Shown: positions 1-9,049 of the stretch, one piece after another | Layout of the letters: the number at the start of each line of letters is the position of its first letter | How positions within the stretch are numbered: the first letter of the stretch is position 1 | From: Eremococcus coleocola DSM 15696 | Lineage (GTDB): Bacteria; Bacillota; Bacilli; Lactobacillales; Aerococcaceae | Assembly: GCF_000428865.1 (NCBI RefSeq) | Contig: NZ_AUAT01000015.1 | Span: forward strand, 1-62,842 | Direction: 5' to 3' | Length of the DNA: 62,842 nucleotides | Made by a program: the position numbers and the translations under genes | Notes under the pieces: model-generated | What the model saw: only the letters and a program-made list of their open reading frames with translations | Told to the model about the DNA's origin: nothing | Database searches by the model: none

Positions 1-334
1 GAGGGATTATTTATCCCAAGTTCATTAGCCAGGGTTTGATAGGATTTTTCGCCGGATTCATAAAGTGTAATAGCTTTCAACTTAAATTCTACACTGTATT
101 TTTTGTTTTGACGAGAGCGTTTTAACCCCTTAATCCCTGACGTTTGATAGGCATTGACCCACCGCCTAATCTGTTGAGTATCCTTCATGTTGTATTTTTT
201 AGCTAACGGTTTGTATCCAATCGTATCCGAAAGATATTCTGCGACGACTTTCATTTTGAATTCTAAGCTATATTTAGCCATACAAAGACCCCCTAAAGTT
301 GGATTTTTTGGTCCAACTTTAGGGGGTCAGTACA
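1..334 (-). mobile_element. IS3-family (IS150-like) insertion sequence, left-end fragment
   Basis: The window opens inside an insertion sequence whose outer tip is at 334. Read on the minus strand the tip begins TGTACTGACCCCC, which resembles IS150-type terminal repeats. Just inside it is a near-perfect palindrome, GACCCCCTAAAGTTGGA and its complement around a TTTTTTGG loop (288-328). The transposase OrfA starts 7 bp inside this palindrome. The other end of the element lies outside the window, so the target duplication cannot be checked. It has inserted into the amidase gene that follows. Confidence 0.8.
3..281 (-). CDS. IS3-family transposase OrfA (helix-turn-helix), partial
   Basis: On the minus strand an ATG at 281 opens a frame starting MAKYSLEFKMKVVAEYL that stays open to the window edge, giving 93 codons. 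It contains two successive helix-turn-helix modules, around residues 10-50 (LAKKYNMKDTQQIRRWVNAY) and 65-93 (LKAITLYESGEKSYQTLANE). This is the typical layout of IS150-group OrfA, which binds the terminal repeats and is normally joined to the OrfB integrase by frameshifting. OrfB would lie outside the window. I cannot say whether the element is still active. Confidence 0.8.
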   Translation of the reverse strand, partial: MAKYSLEFKMKVVAEYLSDTIGYKPLAKKYNMKDTQQIRRWVNAYQTSGIKGLKRSRQNKKYSVEFKLKAITLYESGEKSYQTLANELGINNP

Positions 335-1621
335 GATTTTTCAGCTCCTTTTGCAGGGGTTCCTATTTTATTAAAAGATGCAGGTCAAGACTATGAGGGG
401 AAACCTTCAACTGCTGCTTCACCATTATTGAAAAATAATATTGCTAACATAACAGATAATTATGTTCAAAAGATTTTGGATGCAGGTTTTATAATTGTGG
501 GGCATACTAATGTTCCTGAATTTGCTCTTTTATATATAACAGATGGTGGTATATATGGGCCAACAGCAAATCCTGTAAATGTTAATTACAATGCAGGTGG
601 TTCTTCTGGTGGAGCTGCTGCAGCAGTACAATCCGGTATGGTTCCAATTGCAGCTGCATCAGATGGTGGTGGTTCAATTAGAATTCCTGCATCGTTTTCA
701 GGTTTAGTAGGATTAAAGCCAACTAGAGGTCGTACAGCTTCTGGTCCTGGATCATGGAGATCATGGGGAGGAGCTTCTATTAACTTCGCGATTACTTCAA
801 CTATTAGAGATACTTGGAACATGCTTAAAATATTACAAACAGATAAAATAGAGGCAATTCCTTTTTCGCTACAAAATCTTAATGATGAAGATTTAGAAAG
901 AGAATATACTGAATTAAAAAATATAAAATTCGCATATACAACAAAGTCTTTTGTGGGAAGTGAAGTTTCAGATGAAGCCATAAAAGCTGTATTAGATACT
1001 GTTAAATTTTTAAGGAAACAAGGATTTACTGTTGAGGAAGTTAATCCTGAAGTGGATGGTATGTCATATCTAGCAGGATATTTTACTATGAATGCTGCAG
1101 AACAGAGAAAGAGTTTCATTGCAATAGAAGAAGCTTTAGGAAGACCTATAAAAAGAGGGGAAGTTGGTGATGATGCATTTGCACTTGGCAAGCTTGGTGA
1201 AAAAGTACTTGCTTGGGAATATTCATCTATATTTGATAGTTGGGATAAATTGACAGATGTGTTTTCAAACCTATATAAAGAATATCCTGTTTTAATTCAA
1301 CCTTCCACTGCTAGACCAGCTCCTGGTATAGATGAGTATACATTAAAAATAGATAAACTTGCTGATTATGAAGAATTCGACAGTATGACAAAAGATGAAC
1401 TACTATCATTAATTTTGGAGACATACTATTCAGGGACAGAATACTCACCATTTGCTTTTATTCACAACTTAACAGGACAACCAGCTTTAAGCTTACCACT
1501 ACACACAACAGAAAATGGACTTCCTTTAGGAGTAATGTTTACAACAAATAAAGGAAGAGAAGATAGGCTGCTTGCCATTGGTAAATACTTTGAAGAAAAT
1601 AATAGATTTAAATATTATTAG
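335..1621 (+). pseudogene. Amidase (amidase-signature family), 5' end removed by IS insertion
   Basis: The frame is open from the first base after the IS tip (335) to the stop at 1621, so the start of the gene has been displaced or lost. All three residues of the Ser-cisSer-Lys triad remain: Lys in ILLKDAGQ (about 374), the glycine/serine stretch GGSSGGAAAA (596-625) and the nucleophile Ser in DGGGSIRIPAS (674). The family hydrolyses amide bonds of varied small substrates; the substrate here is unknown. A TTG at 428 could start a shorter frame but would drop the catalytic Lys, so the remnant is probably inactive. Its codon use is more AT-rich than the neighbouring core genes, which suggests transfer. 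Confidence 0.8.
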
Positions 1622-1700
1622 AATGGATTACCTAAATCATATATGATTGTGTTTTTTTTTGGTTAGGTGTGATAAATGGCATCAATATTTTTCGATTTGA

Positions 1701-2000
1701 TGTTTCATAGATGCTTTTTGGGGTTCAGGCTCTTTAATGCTGAATGTTCGACCTAATTTGGAGTATCCAAATTCTGTACATTACCATGATCAAGGACTGA
1801 ATATAACGACTTATAATTTAGCCAAAATGAATCTCATTCTTCACAGTGTTCCAACAGAATATATGCGCTTAAGCAATGCTGATACTTTAAATAAGGACTG
1901 GCCAAGTGATGAACCTTATACCTTTGATGCCGTTCTAATGAATCCACCATATTCCGCAAAATGGTCCGCTGATTCAACCTTCTTGGATGACTCACGTTGA
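1701..2000 (+). pseudogene. hsdM: Fragment of type I restriction-modification methylase subunit HsdM
   Basis: About 100 codons match the heart of N6-adenine methylases of type I systems. The S-adenosylmethionine motif is seen as DAFWGSGSLMLNV (from about 1710), followed by TTYNLAKMNLILHSVP and the catalytic NPPY motif at 1941-1952, ending FLDDSR and a stop. Complete HsdM proteins are about 500 residues, and neither the N-terminal helical domain nor the C-terminal part is present. A stop codon at 1698 lies just upstream in frame. There is no hsdS or hsdR in the window. This is a decayed remnant beside the IS-interrupted amidase. Confidence 0.75.
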
Positions 2001-2091
2001 TGAATCCTATGAATAGAATAAGTATAATAAGGAAGATATAAAAAGTTAGTCCAAATATTTTTTAATTCTCAGGATAATAAAAGATACGATT

Positions 2092-2117
2092 AAAAAGCCC
2101 TAATCGGGCTTTTTTGT
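2092..2117 (+). terminator. Rho-independent terminator
   Basis: The stem AAAAAGCCC / GGGCTTTTTT with a short loop runs straight into a T-run. It separates the degenerate left-end patch from the M20 amidohydrolase gene. Confidence 0.7.
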
Positions 2118-2221
2118 TTATTCAAATTTCCAACCAAATTAAAATTAGATTAGACTAGATAAAAATACTTAATAAGTTTACAATGAGAAGAAGCTAGTTT
2201 AGTCTAATAGGGGGATGACTC

Positions 2222-3469
2222 ATGGAAGTTAAATTAAATCAAAATCTTCAAGATAAAATGGATGAAGCATTGGAAAAGGTTCTGTCTCAATTATTGGCAC
2301 TGAAAGAAGATTTATACCACCATCCTGAAATTGGGGGTCAGGAATTTCGATCATCGAAACTTCTCCAAGATTTCTTAAGCCAGGAAGGTTTTCAAGTTCA
2401 ACCTAATCTAGATCAATTAGAAACAGCCTTTAAAGCAGTCTACGATTCTGGTAAGCCAGGGCCAACAGTAACTTATACAGCTGAATTTGATGCTTTAGTT
2501 GGAGTGGGGCACGGGTGTGGCCATAATTGGATTTGTACCACAAGCCTTGGTGCGGCTACGGCTTTGAAGTCAGTCCTTGATGAGATAGGTGGTAAGGTGA
2601 TGGTCCTAGGCACACCCGGTGAAGAAAATATTTGCTGCAAGGTACAATTAAGTGACCATGGTTATTTTGATGAAGCTGATTTAGTAATTCAAGCTCATCC
2701 TTTAGGCTATAATGCAGCCTCAGGTTTTGTCCGGGCGATTGATGCTCTGCAAGTGGATTTCTACGGACGGTCTTCGCATGCGGGCATGGCACCGGAAAAG
2801 GGAATTAATGCCTTGGATGCGGCGACAAACTTCTATGTGAAACTCAATCAAGTCAAACAAACCTATCCCGATTTAAATATTCATGGGGTCTTTGTGGCTA
2901 GTGGTGACCAAGCGGGTATTATTCCTGATTATGCAGCCATCAAATATTTAATCCGGGCTGATACTTATGAACAAATATTACCGATTCATCAAGTGTTTGA
3001 AGATTTGGCTAAAGAATGTGCCAGTCAAGTTGCACCAGATTGTCAGTGGAAGCTTTGGCGGAATGAACCAGTTAATCTTAGTCTTTTGAATAACCAGCCT
3101 TTATCCCAAACTTTTAATTGCTTCTATGAAAGCTTAGATGGTGGAGCCATGCCTGAATTAGAAGGGGGCGCTGGGTCAGATATCGGAAATGTTTCATGGG
3201 TACGGCCAACCATTCATCCATGGATTGGCTTGAATGCACCGGACTTTAATTTACATACCAAAGAATTTGCCAATCACACACTTACTCAGGATGCTGATTT
3301 GGCTCTCGAACGAGCTGCTAAGGCTATGGCATATACCGGTGCAGAAGGGATTTTGAACCCTGACCTCCTAGCACGAATTCAAGCAGAATTTGCAGCTGGT
3401 ACTCAAGGTTATCAGGCTCCTGAAGTAGGTTATGGGGTGATTGATTATTTAGCTGGAACTCATAAATAA
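2222..3469 (+). CDS. M20-family amidohydrolase / metallopeptidase
   Basis: This 415-residue cytoplasmic protein belongs to the M20 amidohydrolase group (aminobenzoyl-glutamate hydrolase or N-acyl amino acid hydrolase type). Metal-binding and catalytic landmarks are YHHPEIGGQEF near residue 37, GHGCGHN near 98, GTPGEE near 131 and IQAHP near 158. The dimerisation domain contains GRSSHAG around 183. The ATG is preceded by AGGGGG at a suitable distance. It stands alone between two terminators. The substrate cannot be read from sequence; AbgB-like and peptidase-like members share these motifs. Confidence 0.85.
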   Translation: MEVKLNQNLQDKMDEALEKVLSQLLALKEDLYHHPEIGGQEFRSSKLLQDFLSQEGFQVQPNLDQLETAFKAVYDSGKPGPTVTYTAEFDALVGVGHGCGHNWICTTSLGAATALKSVLDEIGGKVMVLGTPGEENICCKVQLSDHGYFDEADLVIQAHPLGYNAASGFVRAIDALQVDFYGRSSHAGMAPEKGINALDAATNFYVKLNQVKQTYPDLNIHGVFVASGDQAGIIPDYAAIKYLIRADTYEQILPIHQVFEDLAKECASQVAPDCQWKLWRNEPVNLSLLNNQPLSQTFNCFYESLDGGAMPELEGGAGSDIGNVSWVRPTIHPWIGLNAPDFNLHTKEFANHTLTQDADLALERAAKAMAYTGAEGILNPDLLARIQAEFAAGTQGYQAPEVGYGVIDYLAGTHK

Positions 3470-3486
3470 ATTTTATAAATACAAAT

Positions 3487-3520
3487 AAAACGCACAAGAA
3501 AATTCCTGTGCGTGTTATTT
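3487..3520. terminator. Bidirectional terminator between convergent genes
   Basis: The stem ACGCACAAG / CTGTGCGT with flanking A-rich and T-rich arms can serve both the amidohydrolase gene from the left and the LPxTG gene from the right. Confidence 0.65.
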
Positions 3521-3537
3521 ATTGTCAATTTAAATCA

Positions 3538-4548
3538 TTAGTGTTTTGATTTTTTCTTAGATAGGAGTAGGAAGATACCAAGTCCTAGAACAACTACTCC
3601 ACCAATAATCATGATCAGTGACCCACTTTCACCGGTGTTTGGTAGGAATCCTTTTTGATTTTTTGGAGTGACGGGGTCAATCGATGCAGTGGCAGATTTA
3701 GGTGCTTCTTTCTTCTCAAGGCTAGAAATGGAAGCCACCGTTGTACTTGCTTGGTCTGAGCTTTGGTCGGTCTGGGTTTCAGTTTCCTCAGTTTCTTCTT
3801 GCGTGTTCTCAGCTGTTGAATCTGCTTGGCTATTAGAATTATCGGTATTTGGATCTTCAGCCTCAAATGCGACATAGCCTTCAGGACTAGCCTGGTTTGG
3901 ATCAAAAACTAAAGTAATCGCTTGTGGTCCAGGTGGGGTTTGACCGGTTTCTTGAATGTAGTCATCCAAGTCCCATTGTAGAGTATATTGGACCGTGCCG
4001 TCATTGAGCTCTTGGCTAGTATATGAGGTAATGATATAGGTATACTGGTCATCGATTTGGTAGGATCTTGGACCAATTGTTAGGGTTGAACCATCCGTAG
4101 TCGATTGCCATTTACCCTGCATTTCAACTGGTAAATCACGTGCTTGAGTTTCTTCACTTTCGCCTTGCCGATGGTAGGTATAACCGGCTGTGATGGTGTA
4201 ATTGTGACCATTGTAGTCGAGCATAATCGGTTGTGGATTTACATTAGGATCAATATCAGTGGTGTCCCAATAGAGAATATAGGTGCGTAAATCTTGAGAT
4301 TTTACTTCCAAATCATAGCCAGTTAAAGTGAGTGATTGGGTCTCATCTTCGTAAGCATATTCACTTAAAATCATTTGATGGCCTTGGTCATCTTCCCAAG
4401 TACCAATTAGTTCTTCAGGTAAAGCTTCACCACGATGTTCTTCTAAACCTGATTGGTTCGTTTGAGCATAGGCAATAAGAGACGGACCTTGAGCAAATAG
4501 ACTGAATGAAGCTGCTAGGACAGCTAATTGTTTAAGCCATTTTTTCAT
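3538..4548 (-). CDS. LPxTG cell-wall-anchored surface protein with two related domains
   Basis: This 336-residue protein has a signal peptide (residues 1-28, ending AYA), two related extracellular domains, a Thr/Gln/Glu/Ser-rich stalk (about 231-298) and a sortase signal: LPNTG at 302-306, a hydrophobic segment, and the tail KKKSKH. Each domain opens with Leu-Pro, then a Gly-x-Trp (LPEELIGTWE at 43 and LPVEMQGKWQ at 139), followed by alternating beta-type sequence with repeated Tyr-Thr-Ile patterns. The function is unknown and I do not recognise the domain; the GTW opening resembles lipocalin-like folds, but that is speculation. The ATG follows AAAGGAGG. It is presumably a sortase A substrate, with no sortase gene nearby. 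Confidence 0.85.
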   Translation of the reverse strand: MKKWLKQLAVLAASFSLFAQGPSLIAYAQTNQSGLEEHRGEALPEELIGTWEDDQGHQMILSEYAYEDETQSLTLTGYDLEVKSQDLRTYILYWDTTDIDPNVNPQPIMLDYNGHNYTITAGYTYHRQGESEETQARDLPVEMQGKWQSTTDGSTLTIGPRSYQIDDQYTYIITSYTSQELNDGTVQYTLQWDLDDYIQETGQTPPGPQAITLVFDPNQASPEGYVAFEAEDPNTDNSNSQADSTAENTQEETEETETQTDQSSDQASTTVASISSLEKKEAPKSATASIDPVTPKNQKGFLPNTGESGSLIMIIGGVVVLGLGIFLLLSKKKSKH

Positions 4549-4659
4549 AGTTTTTCCTCCTTTATCGATGATAATGCTTTATTTATCTTAATTGTAACTT
4601 GTTTGTAATATATAAACAAGGAGAAAGATATGAATAAAATGGTAAAGAAGTGTGAAGAG

Positions 4660-4892
4660 GTGGAGGGTATGAGTACTACTCGCATTTCCATGAAGGTAAT
4701 ACTAATAATAAATTGTTTGTAGCGAAATAAATAGGGTGCTCCCATCCGAGCGTCAAGGATTCCATACTCCCTTTGGTCGTATGGACATTGAGGCAGTAAT
4801 TCACTTTGTTCAAACTGCAATAAAAAGGAACTCATACTCCTATCATCGTATGAGTACTGGCATAGTAACTCGCTTTGCTCGAACTGTGCCAG
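4660..4892. repeat. Tandem hairpin repeats upstream of pepF
   Basis: Two copies of a roughly 68-bp unit each hold two hairpins. Unit one is CCATAC…GTATGG (4762-4784) and GCAGT…AACTGC (4793-4818). Unit two is ACTCATAC…GTATGAGT (4830-4855) and GGCATAGT…ACTGTGCC (4859-4890). The loops are alike: TCCCTTTGGTC, TCACTTTGTTC, TCCTATCATC and TCGCTTTGCTC. A looser third copy may lie at 4665-4700. Open frames crossing this region only reflect the repeats. The same hairpin style recurs after dtd. Confidence 0.7.
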
Positions 4893-4903
4893 CATGTTAT
4901 AAT
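4875..4903 (+). promoter_or_regulatory. Probable pepF promoter, -35 box inside a hairpin repeat
   Basis: TTGCTC (4875-4880), a 17-bp spacer and TATAAT (4898-4903) with an upstream TG form a good sigma-A promoter. The -35 box lies in the loop of the last hairpin. The preceding copy carries TTGTTC at the matching place. Confidence 0.55.
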
Positions 4904-4934
4904 AATTTAATTATAAAATGAAAGGATGATGAGA

Positions 4935-6680
4935 ATGCAAGAGGGTAAATGGTCCTTGGATGCTTTGTATCCTAGCTATGAGTCAGCCGAATACCAAGCT
5001 GATTTAGCTCGGTTTGAGGCAATTTTTGCAGACTTTGAAGCACTCGATATAACGGATTCAATTGAAAATATTAAAGCAGCGATTAAATTATTGGAGGAAT
5101 ATACGGTTTTAGTCCGCCGTTTATTTGCTTATTCTTCCTTGCAGCTTTCGACTGATACCTCTGACCAGGTTTCTTTGAAAGCCCAAGCCAAGCTCCGCAA
5201 AATTAATGCAGCTGGTACCGCAATTTTGACCAAGGTGAGTCAATTTATTGGCGCCACTCAAATTGACCCAGCCTCAGATCCTGACTTAGCGGATTATGAT
5301 TTTTACTTCCAAGAAGCTAAACAAGAAAACCAACATCGCTTGTCAGATGAAGTCGAAACAGTCATTGCCCGTATGAATATGTCGGCTGGGGCAGCTTGGT
5401 CCCAACTCCAAAGCCTGCTCACTTCCACCGTCGAACATGACTTCAAAGGCCGGTCAGTCAATTTATCCGAAATCCGGAACCTCGCCTACGATCCAGACCC
5501 TGAAATCCGGAAAGCGGCCTATGAAACAGAATTGGTTATGTACGATACCATCAAAGAACCGGTGGCCTTTGCCTTGAATAATATCAAGTCCCAAGTCATT
5601 GACCTAGCTGACCTCCGGGGTTATGAATCACCCCTAGCCAAAACCTTGGAAGATTCCCGCATGTCGCAAGCCACCTTGGATGCCTTATTGGAAGCCATTA
5701 AAGAGTCTTTACCTGCCTTCCGCAAATACTTTAAGCATAAGGGGAAACTTTTAGGCCATGACCAAGGCTTACCTTTCTATGATTTGTTTGCACCTATGGG
5801 CTCGCAGGAAAATTCTAAGACTTATACCCCAGAAGAAGCCAAAAATTATCTGGTCAAACACTTCAGCAAATTCAGTCCTGATTTAGCAGACATGGTGGAA
5901 ACCATGTACCAAGCCCAAGCCATTGACTACTTCCCTCGCAAGGGTAAACGGGGTGGAGCTTTCTGTTCTAACCTGCCTTTTATTGATTCATCGCGGATTA
6001 TGTTGAATTTTGAAGGATCTTTATCAGATATTGTGACTTTTGCCCACGAACTCGGTCATGCTTATCATGGAGTTCAGATTGCTGACTTGAAGCCATTGAA
6101 CTGGTCTTACACCATGCCAGTAGCAGAAACAGCGTCCACCTTTAATGAAGCCTTGATTATGGAATCTCTGCTTTCTGAAGCGGATGACCAAGAGAAAATC
6201 TCCTTGTTAGAATCACAAATTTCTGATACAGCTCAAATTATCGTGGATATTTATTCCCGGTTCTTATTTGAAGATGCGGTCTTCCGTGAACGCCAAGACC
6301 AATTCCTTTTCTCTAAGGATTTAGAAGCTATCATGTTAGATGCCCAAAAACAATCCTACGGCGAAGGCTTAGATCCAGACTATCTTCATCCTTATATGTG
6401 GGTCTGCAAGTCCCACTACTATTCAACCGGTTTGTCCTACTATAACTTCCCTTATGCTTTTGGCGGCTTATTCTCACGGGGACTTTATGCCTTATACCAA
6501 GCCCAACCGGATGGTTTTGTTGCTAAATATAAGAACATGTTAAAAGCCACCACGACACAATCAGTTGAAGATACGGCTGCCATTATGGGCTTGGATGTTA
6601 CCACTCCTGCCTTTTGGACCCAGGCCCTAGACCAAGTGGCTGCTCTGATTGACCAATTTATTGCTCTGACGAGTAAATAA
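4935..6680 (+). CDS. pepF: Oligoendopeptidase F (M3B metallopeptidase)
   Basis: This cytoplasmic zinc peptidase cuts oligopeptides of roughly 7-17 residues and supports peptide nutrition and turnover. The zinc site is HELGH (371-375) with the third ligand Glu in VAETAST (about 398). The length of 581 residues fits the pepF/M3 family. Two ATGs in frame at 4926 and 4929 overlap the AAAGG ribosome site, so the ATG at 4935, nine bases downstream, is preferred. It is monocistronic, with its own promoter at the edge of the hairpin repeats. Confidence 0.92.
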   Translation: MQEGKWSLDALYPSYESAEYQADLARFEAIFADFEALDITDSIENIKAAIKLLEEYTVLVRRLFAYSSLQLSTDTSDQVSLKAQAKLRKINAAGTAILTKVSQFIGATQIDPASDPDLADYDFYFQEAKQENQHRLSDEVETVIARMNMSAGAAWSQLQSLLTSTVEHDFKGRSVNLSEIRNLAYDPDPEIRKAAYETELVMYDTIKEPVAFALNNIKSQVIDLADLRGYESPLAKTLEDSRMSQATLDALLEAIKESLPAFRKYFKHKGKLLGHDQGLPFYDLFAPMGSQENSKTYTPEEAKNYLVKHFSKFSPDLADMVETMYQAQAIDYFPRKGKRGGAFCSNLPFIDSSRIMLNFEGSLSDIVTFAHELGHAYHGVQIADLKPLNWSYTMPVAETASTFNEALIMESLLSEADDQEKISLLESQISDTAQIIVDIYSRFLFEDAVFRERQDQFLFSKDLEAIMLDAQKQSYGEGLDPDYLHPYMWVCKSHYYSTGLSYYNFPYAFGGLFSRGLYALYQAQPDGFVAKYKNMLKATTTQSVEDTAAIMGLDVTTPAFWTQALDQVAALIDQFIALTSK

Positions 6681-6833
6681 TTTTTCCTAAATACTTCTGG
6701 TTTAGATGGACTATTTTTTTGTGGCCACGGTTTTGTAAGCGCAAAGATACTCCCTAGGATGTATATATTTTTGGGGAAAAATTTGTTACAATTGACTAAA
6801 GATTATTAAAGAATTAGTCAAAAGGAGGACCGT

Positions 6834-8657
6834 ATGAAAGACGTAACCAATTCAAGTCGTACGAAACGTTTTAAAATGAACCATGAGAATTTTTCTTTTA
6901 AGGATATCTTCCAGAAAAGTGATAAATATGGGACTAAAATTCGCTGGTTGTATTTAGTCTTAGCGATTGGAGTGACGATATATTATTATGTCGCCTTACC
7001 TGCGATTCACTATGCTGCTCCAGAATTTTGGATGATGCTATTTGTTATTACCTTAATTGTAATTATTATCGAAAGCTTAGCCGATGGCATGGGGCTTTAT
7101 GACCAGGTTAAGGCAGGGACAGATGGGGGCAAAGGCTTTAAATGGAAATTACCGCTTAAATATAAGCTCTTGATTTATCCATGGCCAATCCTATTGCTAG
7201 TGGCTTTTGTCTCAAATCTTATTTTTTCACCAGTTTTTATGGCAGATAGTTTTGCCAATATGATTAAAATCGAGACCAAAGATTTTTCTAAAGACTTTCC
7301 AGAAACAGACATGGATCATATTACCTTGGTGGACCGGGATACGGCCGAACGCTTAGGGGACCGCCAATTAGGTGCTTTAACTGAACTCGTCTCACAATTT
7401 GAAGCAGCGGATGATTATACGCAAATTTCTAAGGCCGGCCAACCTTTCCGGGTAAGTCCTTTAGAATATGCTGGCTTTTTCAAATGGTTGAATAATTTTT
7501 CCAAGGGAATTCCTAATTACATCCAAGTGGATAATGTTACTGGGAAGGTTACCCTAGAAAAGCCCGCTCAACCGATTAAGTATTCTTATTCAGATATGTT
7601 TAACCGCAATGTCTTACGGAAGTTACGCTTTGCTTATCCCTTTAAAATGTTCAGTCATCCGTCCTTTGAAGTAGATGACGAAGGTAATCCCTTTTATATT
7701 GCCACGACTTATGGTCGTCATTTCTTCTTAAAAGAACCAAAGGTCACGGGTTTGGTGACCTTGAATGCTATGACTGGGGTAACCCAATACTATCCATTGA
7801 ATGAGATTCCATCTTGGGTGGACCGGGTTTACTCATCAGATTTATTGATGCATCAATTAGAAATGCACGGTCATTACAGTAATGGCTTCTTTAACTCACT
7901 CTTTGCCAAAAATGGGGTGACTGAACCAACCAAGGGCTATAATTACTTAGCCATTGGAGATGACTTATATATGTATACCGGGATTACTTCTGTAGTGGCT
8001 GACGAATCCAATATCGGTTTTGTCTTGGTCAATATGCGGACCAAAGAAGCCTCTATGTATCCTTTAACAGCTGCCGAAGAATTCTCAGCCATGGCGTCAG
8101 CTGAAGGATCACTCCAAGAAAAATCTTATACAGCTACCTTCCCACTCCTAATTAATGTGGGCGGGGATCCTTTATATATTCTGACCCTTAAAGATAATTC
8201 AGGCTTAATTAAACAATATGCCTTAGTGGATGCCCAAGATTATCAAGAAGTCTATACGGCACCATCCGTCAAAAAATTATTGGCAGATTACGCGGCCACC
8301 AACCAAATTGAAGATGCCAAAGTCGTTGATGAGTCAAGCCTCGAAACCATCACTGGTCAGGTTGAAAATATACAAGCCACGGTTGTGGATGGCAATTCTA
8401 TCTACTACTTCATGGTGGATGGACAAGTCTATCGAGCCGATATTTCCTTGAGTGACCGCTTACCATTTGTTGAGGAAGGGGATGACTTGGAATTTAAGGC
8501 CGGCCAAGATGGTGTTGTAGTTGAGATTATGGGTGACTTTGCCAATTCCCGAGGTGAATCTGTAGATTCTAGTGAAAGCAGTGATTCTGACAAGTCTGCC
8601 GATCCACTAACGGAGAACTTGGATGCGGTTGAATCTGATGCCAGCAGTGAAGAATAG
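6834..8657 (+). CDS. Large membrane protein of unknown function, three TM helices plus exported domain
   Basis: I do not recognise this 607-residue protein. It has a basic cytoplasmic start, hydrophobic helices at about 37-57, 64-84 and 110-133, and a soluble part of about 440 residues. A Ser/Asp/Glu-rich tail runs from about 575 to the end. The soluble region includes conserved-looking blocks such as YIATTYGRHFFLKEP and GYNYLAIGDDLYMYTG. An odd helix number would put the large domain outside the membrane if the N-terminus is inside. AAAGGAGG precedes the ATG. It is a single-gene unit ended by a strong terminator. It could be an envelope stress or signalling protein, but nothing here proves a role. 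Confidence 0.8.
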   Translation: MKDVTNSSRTKRFKMNHENFSFKDIFQKSDKYGTKIRWLYLVLAIGVTIYYYVALPAIHYAAPEFWMMLFVITLIVIIIESLADGMGLYDQVKAGTDGGKGFKWKLPLKYKLLIYPWPILLLVAFVSNLIFSPVFMADSFANMIKIETKDFSKDFPETDMDHITLVDRDTAERLGDRQLGALTELVSQFEAADDYTQISKAGQPFRVSPLEYAGFFKWLNNFSKGIPNYIQVDNVTGKVTLEKPAQPIKYSYSDMFNRNVLRKLRFAYPFKMFSHPSFEVDDEGNPFYIATTYGRHFFLKEPKVTGLVTLNAMTGVTQYYPLNEIPSWVDRVYSSDLLMHQLEMHGHYSNGFFNSLFAKNGVTEPTKGYNYLAIGDDLYMYTGITSVVADESNIGFVLVNMRTKEASMYPLTAAEEFSAMASAEGSLQEKSYTATFPLLINVGGDPLYILTLKDNSGLIKQYALVDAQDYQEVYTAPSVKKLLADYAATNQIEDAKVVDESSLETITGQVENIQATVVDGNSIYYFMVDGQVYRADISLSDRLPFVEEGDDLEFKAGQDGVVVEIMGDFANSRGESVDSSESSDSDKSADPLTENLDAVESDASSEE

Positions 8658-8670
8658 TTGTTTTAAATGA

Positions 8671-8703
8671 ATTAGGCTTGGCCAACGCCAAGCCTATTTT
8701 TTT
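8671..8703 (+). terminator. Rho-independent terminator
   Basis: The stem TAGGCTTGGC / GCCAAGCCTA is followed by seven Ts, right after the large membrane protein gene. Confidence 0.8.
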
Positions 8704-9021
8704 ATGGCTTTCTAGTCGGTAGCTAGAGGGGATGGGGGCGTGCAGTATTGTAGTTGGTGCTATAGTATTCGGAAAAGGACGACTTGCAGGCAATCCCTCC
8801 TTTTTGATAATTAGAGATTGAGTTTTGGATTAGGCGTTCTAATTGGGGAGTGGTTTTGACGAGTTGGTGTGTAAGCCGTCCTAAATCGGTTAAACAGTGA
8901 CGAGTGGAGGTGCAAGTGGTCCCCAACCGGTCCAGCAGTGCTAGCTTAGTGAGCAACTTTCGCCAATTCAGTCTGGTTAACACTTTCTATCATAAATTAA
9001 AAAATTTTTATCTGCACAGAC
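8704..9021. other. Intergenic stretch without a supported gene
   Basis: A minus-strand frame is open across 8723-8983 (its C-terminal part reads ISNYQKGGIACKSSFSEYYS), but it has no convincing start signal and no family I recognise. A plus-strand frame merges into the SPFH gene but lacks a ribosome site. It may be degenerate coding sequence. I see no RNA gene here. Confidence 0.4.
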
Positions 9022-9049
9022 TTGATTCTTTCTATCAATGTGATATGAT
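9022..9049 (+). promoter_or_regulatory. Probable promoter of the SPFH-protein operon
   Basis: TTGATT (9022-9027), a 16-bp spacer and TATGAT (9044-9049) lie 31 bp before the chosen start codon. Confidence 0.45.

Noticed and set aside
4545-4895. Minus-strand protein with repeated QFEQSELL segments
   Set aside because: The peptide repeats come from the tandem hairpin DNA repeats, which also hold the pepF promoter; it is not a gene.
8723-8983. Minus-strand gene upstream of the SPFH gene
   Set aside because: It has no usable start signal, no recognised family and no partner. It could be degenerate coding DNA but cannot be supported as a gene.
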